A DNA stretch of 7,627 nucleotides from JBDKTK01 sp039680225 (GTDB taxonomy: Bacteria; Desulfobacterota; Syntrophia; Syntrophales; UBA4778), in NCBI GenBank assembly GCA_039680225.1, contig JBDKTK010000005.1:1-7627 (forward strand), in the 5' to 3' direction. Under the pieces are notes generated by a model. The model did not search any database, was not told the DNA's origin, and saw only the letters and a list, made by a program, of their open reading frames with translations. Numbering within the stretch: position 1 is the first letter of the stretch; the number at the start of each line of letters is the position of its first letter. Made by a program: the position numbers and the translations under genes. Shown here piece by piece: positions 1 through 6,697 of this stretch.

Positions 1-344
1 CCTAGGGGAATAGGAAATTCAACGATTATAATATTACTTTTGAATACAAACATTTAAATACAATTGGCATTGTATGAAAGGTAATAGAAATGATGGTTAT
101 TCTTACCAATATCTGTTTTTAAATGCACATTTTTTGTCATTGACATTTACTTTAGTAAGAGGTATTTGCCTTACAGAAAGTTGCTGACCGATTTTCAAAA
201 TTCGTAAAGCAATAGCGTAATATAATGTAGGTATAGATCGACTATGGTGAGGACTTCCAGTAGCACTTTGGAGAGCGGCAAATCTAAAGGGGAATAATTT
301 TGGATTCAAGCTGCCCGGGAGGGCGGCATCAGGGGAGGGTTGCA
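1..344. other. AT-rich intergenic region upstream of tssJ
   Basis: No convincing gene was seen in this stretch. The 92-codon minus-strand reading frame at 103-381 has no recognisable domain and runs over the tssJ ribosome binding site, so I treat it as chance. The region contains possible promoter elements: TTGACA at 140-145 and a perfect TATAAT at 221-226 that lacks a good -35 at normal spacing. A 12-base palindrome, TTACT-TT-AGTAA, lies at 147-158. The last ~60 bases become G-rich and hold the tssJ ribosome binding site. The gene to the left of the window is not visible. Confidence 0.6.
140..168 (+). promoter_or_regulatory. candidate sigma70 promoter with palindrome in its spacer
   Basis: TTGACA at 140-145 is a perfect -35 hexamer. 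Seventeen bases further on is TATTTG at 163-168, a weak -10. The spacer carries the palindrome TTACT-TT-AGTAA (147-158), a position where a repressor could act. It points toward tssJ but lies about 175 bases upstream of its start. The TATAAT at 221-226 is an alternative -10 without a clear -35. AT-rich DNA gives such matches often, so this is only a candidate. Confidence 0.25.
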
Positions 345-1007
345 ATGAAAAGATATGCCGGATTGATTGTTCCTGTTTCAATTATTTTGTTTGCGTTCTT
401 GTTTGCCTCATGCGCCGGGAAAAGTCCTCGGGACATTTCTCTGAAAGATATTCCTAAAAGCGAAGATATCGAAAATGCAAAAGACGTTTACAGCAAAAAC
501 AAAGATGTTTTGAGCAATACAGGCAAATCGCCGGAGTCTCGGCAAAGTTCGGAAGCAAGCCCGTCCGAAAGCCCGGCGGAAATTCCCCACATCGATAATG
601 GAATAAACATTCACCTCAAGGGAGACAGGAACCTCAACAGGTACAAGAAATCTCCCCATGCGCTGATGTTGTGCGTTTACCAGTTGAAAGACCTCAATGC
701 TTTCAACCAGATGATGGAGGATAAAAACGGAATGGCCAGGCTTATGGAATGCGGCCGTTTCGATCCCAGCGTCAATTATGTGAAGAGGATTGTGGTGCAG
801 CCTAACAAGGATGTCTATGAATCCATGGAGGTCGCCGAGGGCACCAGGAATGTCGGGATCATCGCCGGCTATTATTTTTTCAACAAAAGCAAGGCTGTTA
901 AAACGTTCCTGCTGCCTAAAAAGGGCTTTTTTGTCCGCAAACCGGGCGGCATGGATATCAACTTAGTTCTTAAATCAAACGAAATCCAACAAGTTAAAGA
1001 GGACTGA
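345..1007 (+). CDS. tssJ: TssJ, type VI secretion outer-membrane lipoprotein
   Basis: TssJ is the outer-membrane lipoprotein of the T6SS membrane complex and contacts TssM in the periplasm. The 220-residue product starts with a lipoprotein signal: a hydrophobic run at residues 7-20 and lipobox F-A-S-C with Cys23 as the lipidation site. Residues ~24-87 form a polar Ser/Pro/Glu/Lys-rich linker, longer than I expect for the family. Residues ~88-215 match the TssJ fold, including LNRYKKSPHALMLCVYQL, the aromatic-rich YYFFNK stretch and a Leu/Pro-rich end. ATG at 345 is chosen because GGGGAGGG (332-339) sits six bases upstream; a TTG at 300 would place extra residues before the signal peptide. The gene is three bases upstream of tssK and probably cotranscribed. 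It appears intact, but its partner genes are broken, so it is probably a relic or newly inactive. Confidence 0.87.
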   Translation: MKRYAGLIVPVSIILFAFLFASCAGKSPRDISLKDIPKSEDIENAKDVYSKNKDVLSNTGKSPESRQSSEASPSESPAEIPHIDNGINIHLKGDRNLNRYKKSPHALMLCVYQLKDLNAFNQMMEDKNGMARLMECGRFDPSVNYVKRIVVQPNKDVYESMEVAEGTRNVGIIAGYYFFNKSKAVKTFLLPKKGFFVRKPGGMDINLVLKSNEIQQVKED

Positions 1008-1010
1008 TTA

Positions 1011-2390
1011 ATGATCCAGAAACCGCTTTTCTGGCACCAAGGGGTACATTTGCAGCCGCAGCACTTCCAGCTGCTTGATCATACGCTGCAGAGTCAATTA
1101 ACGCCGTACAACAATTATACCGCGCCTTTCTTCTGGGGTGTTGCCGACCTCGAAGTCAACAGGACGGCGCTGCCCAACAGGATATTTGACGTGCGCAAGG
1201 GCGTCTTCATGTTTGGCGACGGGACTTATATCGAATTTCCCGGCAACGCCCTGCTCAATGCCCGTTCTTTTGACGAATCATGGGCCGGGAAGCTCAACGT
1301 CTATCTCGGGATCAAAAAATGGAACGAATCCGGCGAAAACGTCGCCATCGAGGATGACGCGGAAAAGATAGCCAAAGTAACAACCAGATTCGCAGCATCA
1401 GAGAATCCCCAGGAGGTCCACGATCTTCATGCCGGCGGGCCGGCCGGCATGGTCAAGCGCATGAATCATGTGTTGAAGATCTTCTGGGAAAGCGAGCTAG
1501 CCCAGGCTGGCGACTATGTCACTATTCAAATTGCCCAGCTCACAAAGTCAGGAGCCGAAGTGAGACTCTCCGAGGATTACATCCCCCCCAGCCTCAACCT
1601 TTTCGAATCGGGCGCCCTGTTGAAAATCCTTTCCGAGGTGCGCGACCAGATCACCTCCCGCAGCATACAGCTCGAGGAATATAAAAAGGACAGGGGGATT
1701 CATAACGCAGAGTTCGGTTCCCGGGACATGGCATACATTCTGGCCCTGCGTACGTTGAGCCGTTATGTCCCGCTGTTGCATCATTATATTGAAACTAGAC
1801 AGATTCACCCGTGGATTGTCTACGCCGCCCTGAGGCAACTCATCGGCGAGATGTCTGTTTTTTCCGACCAGGTCAACGTGCTGGGCGAGTTGTCCGGTGG
1901 AAAAAAAGTCATTCTTCCCTACGATCACCGCGATCTGTGGACATGCTTCTCGGCCGCACAGGACCTGATTTCCAATCTCCTGGACGGACTCACGGCCGGG
2001 GCGGATTACACGATGCGCCTGACCTTCGACGGCGTCTACTATTCGGCCGACTTGAAGCCGACAATCTTTGAGGGGCGCAACCGTTTCTATCTTGCCGTCA
2101 AAACAGATCAGGACGTAAACAGCGTCCTGCAGGCAATCAGGACGGTCATAAAGGTCGGATCGAAAGAAGAACTGCGCATCATCGTGGCCCGCGCGCTCCC
2201 CGGAATCATCATGGAGCAGCAACTGCAGCTCCCCAAAGAGCTGCCCTACAGGTTGGGCACCTCCTATTTTTTAATCAACCACAACAACGAACAATGGGAG
2301 TCGGTGGAAAAGAACAGGAATATAGCGCTTTATTGGAATAACGCTCCGAGTGATGTGGAGCTTGAACTACTGGTTGTCGGGAGATCATGA
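1011..2390 (+). CDS. tssK: TssK, type VI secretion baseplate subunit
   Basis: TssK is the trimeric cytoplasmic baseplate protein that links the TssF/TssG wedges to the TssJLM membrane complex. The 459-residue product has the usual length and begins with the family signature PLFWHQGVHLQPQHFQ (residues 5-20). It also has the IPPSLNL stretch near residue 190, the central helical region (ALRTLSRYVPLLHHY) and a typical C-terminal domain ending in LELLVVG. AGAGGA (998-1003) lies seven bases before the ATG. It follows tssJ by three bases, and its TGA overlaps the ATG of the tssL fragment (ATGA at 2387-2390), the translational coupling expected of an intact tssJ-tssK-tssL operon. No lesion is visible inside the gene. 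Since tssL, tssH, tssE and tssG are broken and tssF is missing nearby, it can only function if another T6SS supplies those parts. Confidence 0.95.
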   Translation: MIQKPLFWHQGVHLQPQHFQLLDHTLQSQLTPYNNYTAPFFWGVADLEVNRTALPNRIFDVRKGVFMFGDGTYIEFPGNALLNARSFDESWAGKLNVYLGIKKWNESGENVAIEDDAEKIAKVTTRFAASENPQEVHDLHAGGPAGMVKRMNHVLKIFWESELAQAGDYVTIQIAQLTKSGAEVRLSEDYIPPSLNLFESGALLKILSEVRDQITSRSIQLEEYKKDRGIHNAEFGSRDMAYILALRTLSRYVPLLHHYIETRQIHPWIVYAALRQLIGEMSVFSDQVNVLGELSGGKKVILPYDHRDLWTCFSAAQDLISNLLDGLTAGADYTMRLTFDGVYYSADLKPTIFEGRNRFYLAVKTDQDVNSVLQAIRTVIKVGSKEELRIIVARALPGIIMEQQLQLPKELPYRLGTSYFLINHNNEQWESVEKNRNIALYWNNAPSDVELELLVVGRS

Positions 2391-2431
2391 AAATGTACTT
2401 GAGCGATTGTTTTATGAAACTGGTGGCGTAG
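2387..2431 (+). pseudogene. tssL: tssL 5' fragment (DotU/IcmH family), cut by rearrangement
   Basis: An ATG overlapping the tssK stop codon opens a frame that reads MKMYLSDCFMKLVA and then meets TAG at 2429-2431. The start resembles TssL/DotU N-termini, where a short Leu/Ser/Asp-rich lead is followed by F-x-x-L-x-A-Y, and the gene position after tssK is the canonical place for tssL. From 2431 onward the DNA is perfectly good clpV coding sequence in the opposite orientation, so tssL continues only to GTG-GCG-TA and the stop codon is created at the join. TssL is the inner-membrane component that binds TssK and TssM, so its loss should block assembly. The fragment is too short for a homology-based call; the assignment rests on motif plus operon position. 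Confidence 0.6.
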
Positions 2432-4359
2432 ATGGTGGTGATAAAGCGGTCGCCGCCGAAGAGCAGGTCGGCCACGGCAATGCCTGTTTCGGTCTTTCCG
2501 ACTCCGCTGGGGCCGACGAGCAGAAAAATTCCGAGCGGCTGGCGGGGGTCGCCGAGCCCTGCCTTCGATGCCCGGATAATTTCGCTGATAATGCCGAGCG
2601 CCTCATCCTGTCCCTTGATGCGTTGTCTGAGGCTTTCCTCCATGTTCGCCACATTGCGGACCTGATCGCGCAGGACCCTCCCGAGCGGGATGCCCGTCCA
2701 GTCGGAGACGACTTTGGAAACCACGTCCGGATCGACTTCCACGCGCACGAGGGGCGAGCCGGACTGAATGCCTTCGAGTTCTTTCGCCGCTTCGGCCAAC
2801 TCCGTCTTGAGCTGCTGCTGTCTTTCCTCTTCGCGGTCCTCGCTGACAATCATGTAGAGTTCCTTGCGCAAATCGACCAGCTTATGGGCCATGTCTTTTT
2901 CCCTGGTCCAGCGCTCCTTGAGTTCGTCGTTTTCCTTGCGGAGACGCTCAAGTTCCGCTTCGATCTGCCCCGGCCTTTCCTTGTCAATTTCGATCCCGTG
3001 GAGAGTATCGCGCATCAGTGCCTTTTTTTCGCGTTCGAGCGCAAGCATCGAGCGCTCGTGATTTTCGATCATATCGGGCTTGGCCGAGAGCAGGATCTTC
3101 ACGCGCGCCGCGCTTGTATCAAGGAGGTCCACCGCCTTGTCCGGGAGCTGCCTGCCGGAGATGTAGCGGCTCGAAAGCTCCGCTGCCGCCACGATCGCGT
3201 CATCTCGCACCGTGACTCCATGGGCCGCCTCGTACTTGTCCTTCAGGCCGCGCAGGATGAGCACTGCCGTTTCCACGTCCGGTTCGTCAAGCTTGACAAG
3301 CTGGAACCTGCGGGCAAGGGCTGCATCCTTTTCAAAATACTTCTTGTATTCCGACCATGCCGTTGCGGCTATGGTCCGCAGTTCGCCCCGGGCCAGGGCG
3401 GGTTTGAGGAGATTGGCGGCATCTCCTCCGCCCGCCTGGTTGCCCGCCCCAATCAGGGTATGGGCTTCGTCTATGAAGAGGATGATCGGGGTAGGGGAGG
3501 ACTTAATTTCATTAATAACGGATTTGAGGCGGTTTTCGAATTCGCCCTTGACGCCGGCCCCGGCCTGCAGCAGGCCCATGTCGAGGCCCAGGAGTGTAAC
3601 TCCCTTGAGGATATCTGGTACATCGTCTTCGACGATCCGGACCGCAAGGCCTTCCACGACAGCGGTCTTCCCGACTCCGGCCTCGCCGACAACGATGGGA
3701 TTGTTCTTGCGCCGGCGCGCCAGGATATCGATCATCTGGGAGATCTCCCGGTCGCGGCCGAATACCGGGTCAATGTCGCCGGAACGGGCCTTGCTCGTAA
3801 AATCGGTGCAGAAGCGCTGGATTGCAGTAGTGCCGGCGGGAGCCGCCTCCCCTTCCTTCAGCGGTTTTTCTACCCGCATGGCGTGCTCAATGGAAGCGGA
3901 GCACACGGCCTTGAATTGCGCAATTACCGACTCGCGGCTTACTTTCTTGAGAATATCGATATAGCGGCCCTCGGCCAGGCGGTGCAGCCTGTTTACCAAT
4001 GCCGAGAACATGGCGCCCGAGCGTATCTGGTCTTCCTGAAGGTCGATTGATGAAACGAGCCAGGCCTCCTCGATCCATTCCACGAGGAGAGGCGAAAAGA
4101 CGGGCTTGCCGGAATTTCCGGTATGCAGCGCCTCGATGCTTTGCTCCACTGCCCAGCGCAAGGCGGCGGCATCAATTTCGAGATTTCTGAGAATGAGAGG
4201 TATGTCCGACTGCGGCTCTTCCAGCATGCGGCTGAGGTAATGCTCAACAGTCACTTCGTAGTTTGTCCGCGATACGCACGAGCCCGCGGCCCCTTCGAGC
4301 GAGCGCGTGCAGAAAGCGTTCATCCGGTTCAACAGGGATTTGATATCGGTGGTAATCAT
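2431..4359 (-). pseudogene. tssH: TssH (ClpV) AAA+ ATPase, 3'-truncated
   Basis: ClpV disassembles the contracted TssB/TssC sheath so it can be reused. The surviving 643 residues include the N-domain (~1-165) and the first AAA+ module, with Walker A GEAGVGKT at 225-232, Walker B LFIDE at 294-298 and sensor/arginine-finger region ALARRF at 347-352. A Clp-type coiled middle domain (~425-530) and the start of the second AAA+ module follow, with Walker A GPSGVGKT at 616-623. Homology stops after FITTI (Ile643); family members normally continue N-M-S-E-F and run to roughly 880-900 residues, so Walker B, sensors and C-terminal domain of module two are gone. The open frame continues 51 more codons (to 2275) through antisense tssL and tssK sequence, so a 694-residue chimeric product is possible. 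Ribosome binding site AAGGAAGG lies just upstream of the ATG at 4359. It is inverted relative to tssJK. Confidence 0.9.
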
Positions 4360-4417
4360 AATGTTTCCTTCCTTTTTTTTAAGATAAAAGCCCTCCGCTG
4401 GTTGGGCCGAAAAAAAT

Positions 4418-4447
4418 AGATTCTTCGGCTGAAGCCTCAGAACGACA
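4418..4447. repeat. REP-like imperfect palindrome between tssG remnant and clpV
   Basis: Bases 4421-4442 form a near-perfect inverted repeat: outer arms TTCT/AGAA, a TC/TC internal mismatch, inner arms GGCT/AGCC, and a two-base GA turn. Read on the minus strand, the flanks give GTCGTTCTGAGG followed by CGAAGAATCT. As I remember it, this is a theme of dispersed intergenic palindromes in many bacterial genomes. It sits in the 123-base gap between the tssG remnant stop and the clpV start, where an intact operon would normally have a much tighter junction. It could be a REP-type insertion or an mRNA hairpin. A second inverted pair, GCCGAA/TTCGGC, overlaps it. Copy number elsewhere cannot be seen from this window. 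Confidence 0.45.
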
Positions 4448-4482
4448 TTGATGAAATTTCGCTGTTTACGAGCAAAGCGATT

Positions 4483-4638
4483 TTATGACAGGGGAAAAAT
4501 CGCCGATGCTTCGCCTATTGTGTCGCTGGAAAAGACCCGCGTATCGATCCCCAGCCTGGACATTTGCGTGCTGCTAGGGCAGGCGGGACGGCACTCGTTT
4601 TTCGCCGGGACAAGCTCGACATCGCACTCCAGCGGGTC
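4483..4638 (-). pseudogene. tssG: tssG 3' remnant (baseplate TssG C-terminus)
   Basis: Reading the minus strand from 4638 gives a 51-codon open stretch, DPLECDVELV followed by an acidic/basic turn and QMSRLGIDTRVFS, ending in a TAA at 4483-4485. The start resembles the C-terminal region of TssG (T6SS baseplate wedge), where a G-D-P-L-x-x-D-V-x-L-V strand is followed by a proline-containing turn and an L-G-x-x-T-x-(V/L) motif. It lies directly upstream of clpV in the same orientation, which is the canonical tssG-tssH order. There is no start codon, and the preceding bases belong to the tssE remnant, so about 85% of tssG and all of tssF appear deleted. The assignment rests on motif memory and gene order, not alignment. 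Confidence 0.55.
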
Positions 4639-4746
4639 TCAGGCCGGGGATGCCGTGATCGTCCGCTATCGGCACATTGCCCTGCCTCTCCTTGTCAGAT
4701 CGGCCTTCCAACTGCGGACGCGCTCCAGAAGCCTGTCCTTATTCAT
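4639..4746 (-). pseudogene. tssE: tssE remnant (gp25-like baseplate protein) with internal frameshifting deletion
   Basis: From ATG at 4746 the minus strand reads MNKDRLLERVRSWKADLTRR, matching TssE N-termini (LLERIR-x-W followed by a run ending in RR). The same frame then stops at TAG (4668-4666). A different frame starting at 4687 reads RQGNVPIADDHGIP, which is the conserved beginning of the gp25-like TssE core (normally T-R-x-G-x-V-P-I-A-x-D-Y-G-I-P). About 20-25 residues that should separate the two motifs are missing, with AGG triplets at both sides of the join, so a short deletion between direct repeats shifted the frame. At 4638/4639 the gene jumps into tssG. GGGGA upstream is a possible ribosome binding site. 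Nothing of T6SS character lies upstream, so tssE was probably first in its operon. Confidence 0.62.
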
Positions 4747-5088
4747 AACAATTGTCCCCAATATAATAAGTAGAAACCAAACGAATTAAACTGATAGAAT
4801 GCTTGTCTGTAAACTACTGAAATATAAAAACAAAAATATGATTATCAGCCCCGGTAAGGTGCCGTGCATGCTTAAGCAAACGTAAGTTGAACATCTATTT
4901 ACTTTGATTATATTCATAAGTCAACGATTACTTTTTAATATAGGATAAAAGGAATTTAATTTATAAGTATTAAGAATGTGCCGGCCCGGTTCAGATTGTC
5001 ATTTTGCGAAATGAATAACCGCAACGCCCTTTACTCATCGTTATCATTGTGATATTTTCGCTCCATTCAAATCAACAAAGGAAGGTTT
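4747..5088. other. AT-rich divergent intergenic region
   Basis: This gap separates the minus-strand T6SS remnants from the + strand redox operon and must hold any promoters for both. Most of it is strongly AT-rich; only 4845-4870 and 4980-5035 are GC-richer. On the minus strand, TATTAT (4768-4763) could be a -10 for the tssE remnant, but no convincing -35 is seen. On the + strand, TTGAAC at 4887-4892 and TATTCA at 4911-4916 are weak hexamers 18 bases apart. AAAGGAAGG at 5077-5085 is the ribosome binding site for the next gene. I see no gene, RNA or terminator I would defend. Confidence 0.55.
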
Positions 5089-6177
5089 ATGAAAATCCGT
5101 TTTCTTCTGTTAATTTTCCTGTTTTTCCTGATTTTCGGCATAAATGTACAGACATCGTCGGCAGACGTTTCGAGGGTGACCGTGCTCCAGACCGGCAATG
5201 CGGCCGGCCATTTATTTGCGTGCCCGTCCTGAGGGAACAAGGTGCAGGGCGGTCTGGCCCGGCGTGTTGCTTTTGTCGACAAGACAAGGACGGAAGGGGA
5301 CAAGATTATAGTAGTGGATTCCGGAAGCTTTTATCCGGATGCAAGGGCATTGGACCCTGCGAAGGCTAAATCGAAAGCCGAACTCATAGGAAGGATATAC
5401 CGGAGGATGGGTGTGACGGCGGTAAACGTCAGCGACCTGGAACTCCAGCAGGGAATAGCCTTTCTGAAAGGCGAAATAACCAAGGGGCTTCCGCTTACCT
5501 CGGCAAACATTATCGATATAAAAGGGAAGCTCGTTTTCCCCAATTACAAGATCAAAAAGGTTAACAAGATCCGAATCGGCTTTTTCGGCCTTACCCGCCA
5601 GGTACTCGATGAAAAGCTTGCGGAAAGAGAAGGGATTGCCATTAAGGACCCTTTGACAGCGGCCAGGGACACGGTTGAAAGGCTCAGAAAAAAAGCGGAC
5701 ATGATAATCCTGATTTCCGATCTCGGGCATGACCTGGACAGGAAGATCGCCGCGGAAGTAAGCAACATCGACTTCGTCTTCGACAGCAGGGATGTCGCGT
5801 ACGGATATTCCCAAAAACTCGAAAACGCCTACCTGCTTACATCCAGCAAGGACGGGAAGAGCATTGGCAAGCTGCGCATGTTGATTGAAAATCCCTCAAA
5901 GCCGTTTGCTGAAGACTCGGCGGACAAGATAAGGCAGCAGATCAGGGACATCGACGCCAATATTCAGTCATTTTCGAAGAATGCCGCGAATGATGAAAAT
6001 GAGCGGATGATCAAGCACATGAGACAGCAGAGGACCCAGTTGCAGCAGAGGCTGTCATACAGCTCCAAAACAAGGGGTAACCAGTTTTCCTGGAATAGCA
6101 TTTCCCTGGAAAAGGATGTCGCTGAAGACAGGGCTGTTGCGGAATGGATCCGCAAGGCCGGTTTTGACAGGGATTGA
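5089..6177 (+). CDS. UshA-like (seleno)protein, exported, Sec predicted at residue 48
   Basis: The frame from ATG 5089 (AAAGGAAGG just upstream) reads a signal peptide (hydrophobic residues ~5-18, SSA at 23-25) and continues in register through a TGA at 5230-5232 to a TGA stop at 6175-6177, giving 362 residues if codon 48 is selenocysteine. The codon is in a CxxU motif, C45-P-S-U48, and a SECIS-like hairpin follows. Downstream, GGLARR, LTSANIIDIKG, KIRIGFFGLT and ADMIILISDLGHDLD follow the order of the N-terminal metallophosphatase domain of the UshA/5'-nucleotidase family. The metal ligands are not kept: TNDxHGH is TGNAAGH and the GHSH motif is DSRD. The nucleotide-binding C-domain is replaced by a charged, probably coiled-coil tail (~280-340). 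It likely acts as a periplasmic redox protein. Alternatives: a nonsense-mutated gene, or starting at GTG 5242, which would lose the signal peptide. Confidence 0.75.
5230..5265 (+). promoter_or_regulatory. UGA selenocysteine codon plus bacterial SECIS-like hairpin
   Basis: TGA at 5230-5232 is followed by a stem-loop at 5242-5265. GGGC (5247-5250) pairs with GCCC (5257-5260) around the six-base loop GGUCUG. Below an A/G mismatch, GUGC (5242-5245) pairs with GCGU (5262-5265), including two G-U pairs. The loop begins 18 bases after the UGA and opens with G's followed by U. Both distance and G/U-containing apical loop agree with known bacterial SECIS elements, which lie inside the coding region just after UGA and bind SelB. 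No folding energy was computed; the pairing was done by eye. Confidence 0.68.
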
Positions 6178-6180
6178 GAT

Positions 6181-6678
6181 TTGCCCAGGCGCAACCAGAA
6201 AATAATCACAGGCATGGAGCAGGCCTTATATATCCTCATACTTGGCCTGCTGCTCGGCATAACTTACAATCAGTTCGGGCCCAACGGGTTATCTTGGTCG
6301 CAGGCCGGGCAGGCCGCGCAGGCCGCGCCTGTGGTAAGAGATTCCATGGAAATAACATTGGAGGAGGCCCGGGCACTTCACGGCAAAGGCATGGCCGTCT
6401 TTGTCGATGCCAGGGACCCAGGGAGTTTCCGTGATGGGCATATCACGGGAGCCCTCAACATCAACTCTGAATCCTTGTCGTCCAATTTCCCACTTCTGCG
6501 GTCCTTATCAAATTCCGGGAAGATTATTATAACCTACTGTGACGGTCTGGAATGCCCCCTGGGGCGCGAACTGGCGCGGAGCCTGCGGCAGCAGGGCCTG
6601 AATAATGTCAGAGTGTTGGCCAGGGGTCTGAGTTTCTGGGCCCAGGCCCGATATCCCGTCGACAGAGAGAGCAGGTAA
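6181..6678 (+). CDS. membrane-anchored rhodanese-domain protein
   Basis: Rhodaneses move sulfane sulfur (or selenium-equivalent) through a persulfide on an active-site cysteine. The 165-residue product has one N-terminal membrane segment (~14-31), an Ala/Gln-rich linker and a single rhodanese domain (~55-162). The active loop is Y-C-D-G-L-E-C with Cys120 as catalytic residue and a second Cys125. The conserved VDARDPGSFRDGHITGALNI (75-94) comes before it, and VLARGLSFWAQARYPV comes after. The domain should face the periplasm. The TTG start at 6181 is preferred because AGGGA (6169-6173) lies seven bases upstream and the gene follows the selenoprotein stop by three bases. ATG at 6214 (codon 12) is a less likely alternative without a ribosome binding site. 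The shared operon suggests sulfur or selenol redox work with its neighbours, which is inference. Confidence 0.87.
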   Translation: MPRRNQKIITGMEQALYILILGLLLGITYNQFGPNGLSWSQAGQAAQAAPVVRDSMEITLEEARALHGKGMAVFVDARDPGSFRDGHITGALNINSESLSSNFPLLRSLSNSGKIIITYCDGLECPLGRELARSLRQQGLNNVRVLARGLSFWAQARYPVDRESR

Positions 6679-6697
6679 TCCGGAATGGGCTTCGATC

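Noticed and set aside
1548..2222. 224-codon minus-strand frame inside tssK
   Set aside because: A shadow of a complete, confidently recognised tssK; no family resemblance of its own.
2387..2440. Insertion sequence or transposon end at the tssL/clpV join
   Set aside because: No terminal inverted repeat, target duplication or transposase is seen; coding sequence of both genes meets directly.
2350..4050. 566-codon + strand open frame opposite clpV
   Set aside because: It lies antisense to a clear AAA+ coding sequence with Walker motifs and has no recognisable domain; high GC at third positions of clpV keeps the opposite strand open.
4384..4413. Terminator on the minus strand (GCCC/GGGC with a following T run)
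   Set aside because: Only a four-base stem with a ten-base loop and a broken T run; it would lie inside the operon just before clpV. Too weak.
4448..4789. 113-codon + strand frame
   Set aside because: No domain and no good ribosome binding site; the opposite strand carries TssE and TssG peptides in the expected order.
5242..6177. Taking GTG 5242 as the true start of the UshA-like gene
   Set aside because: This would discard an in-frame signal peptide, a good ribosome binding site at 5077-5085 and the CxxU motif; a UGA-decoding model explains all the sequence better.
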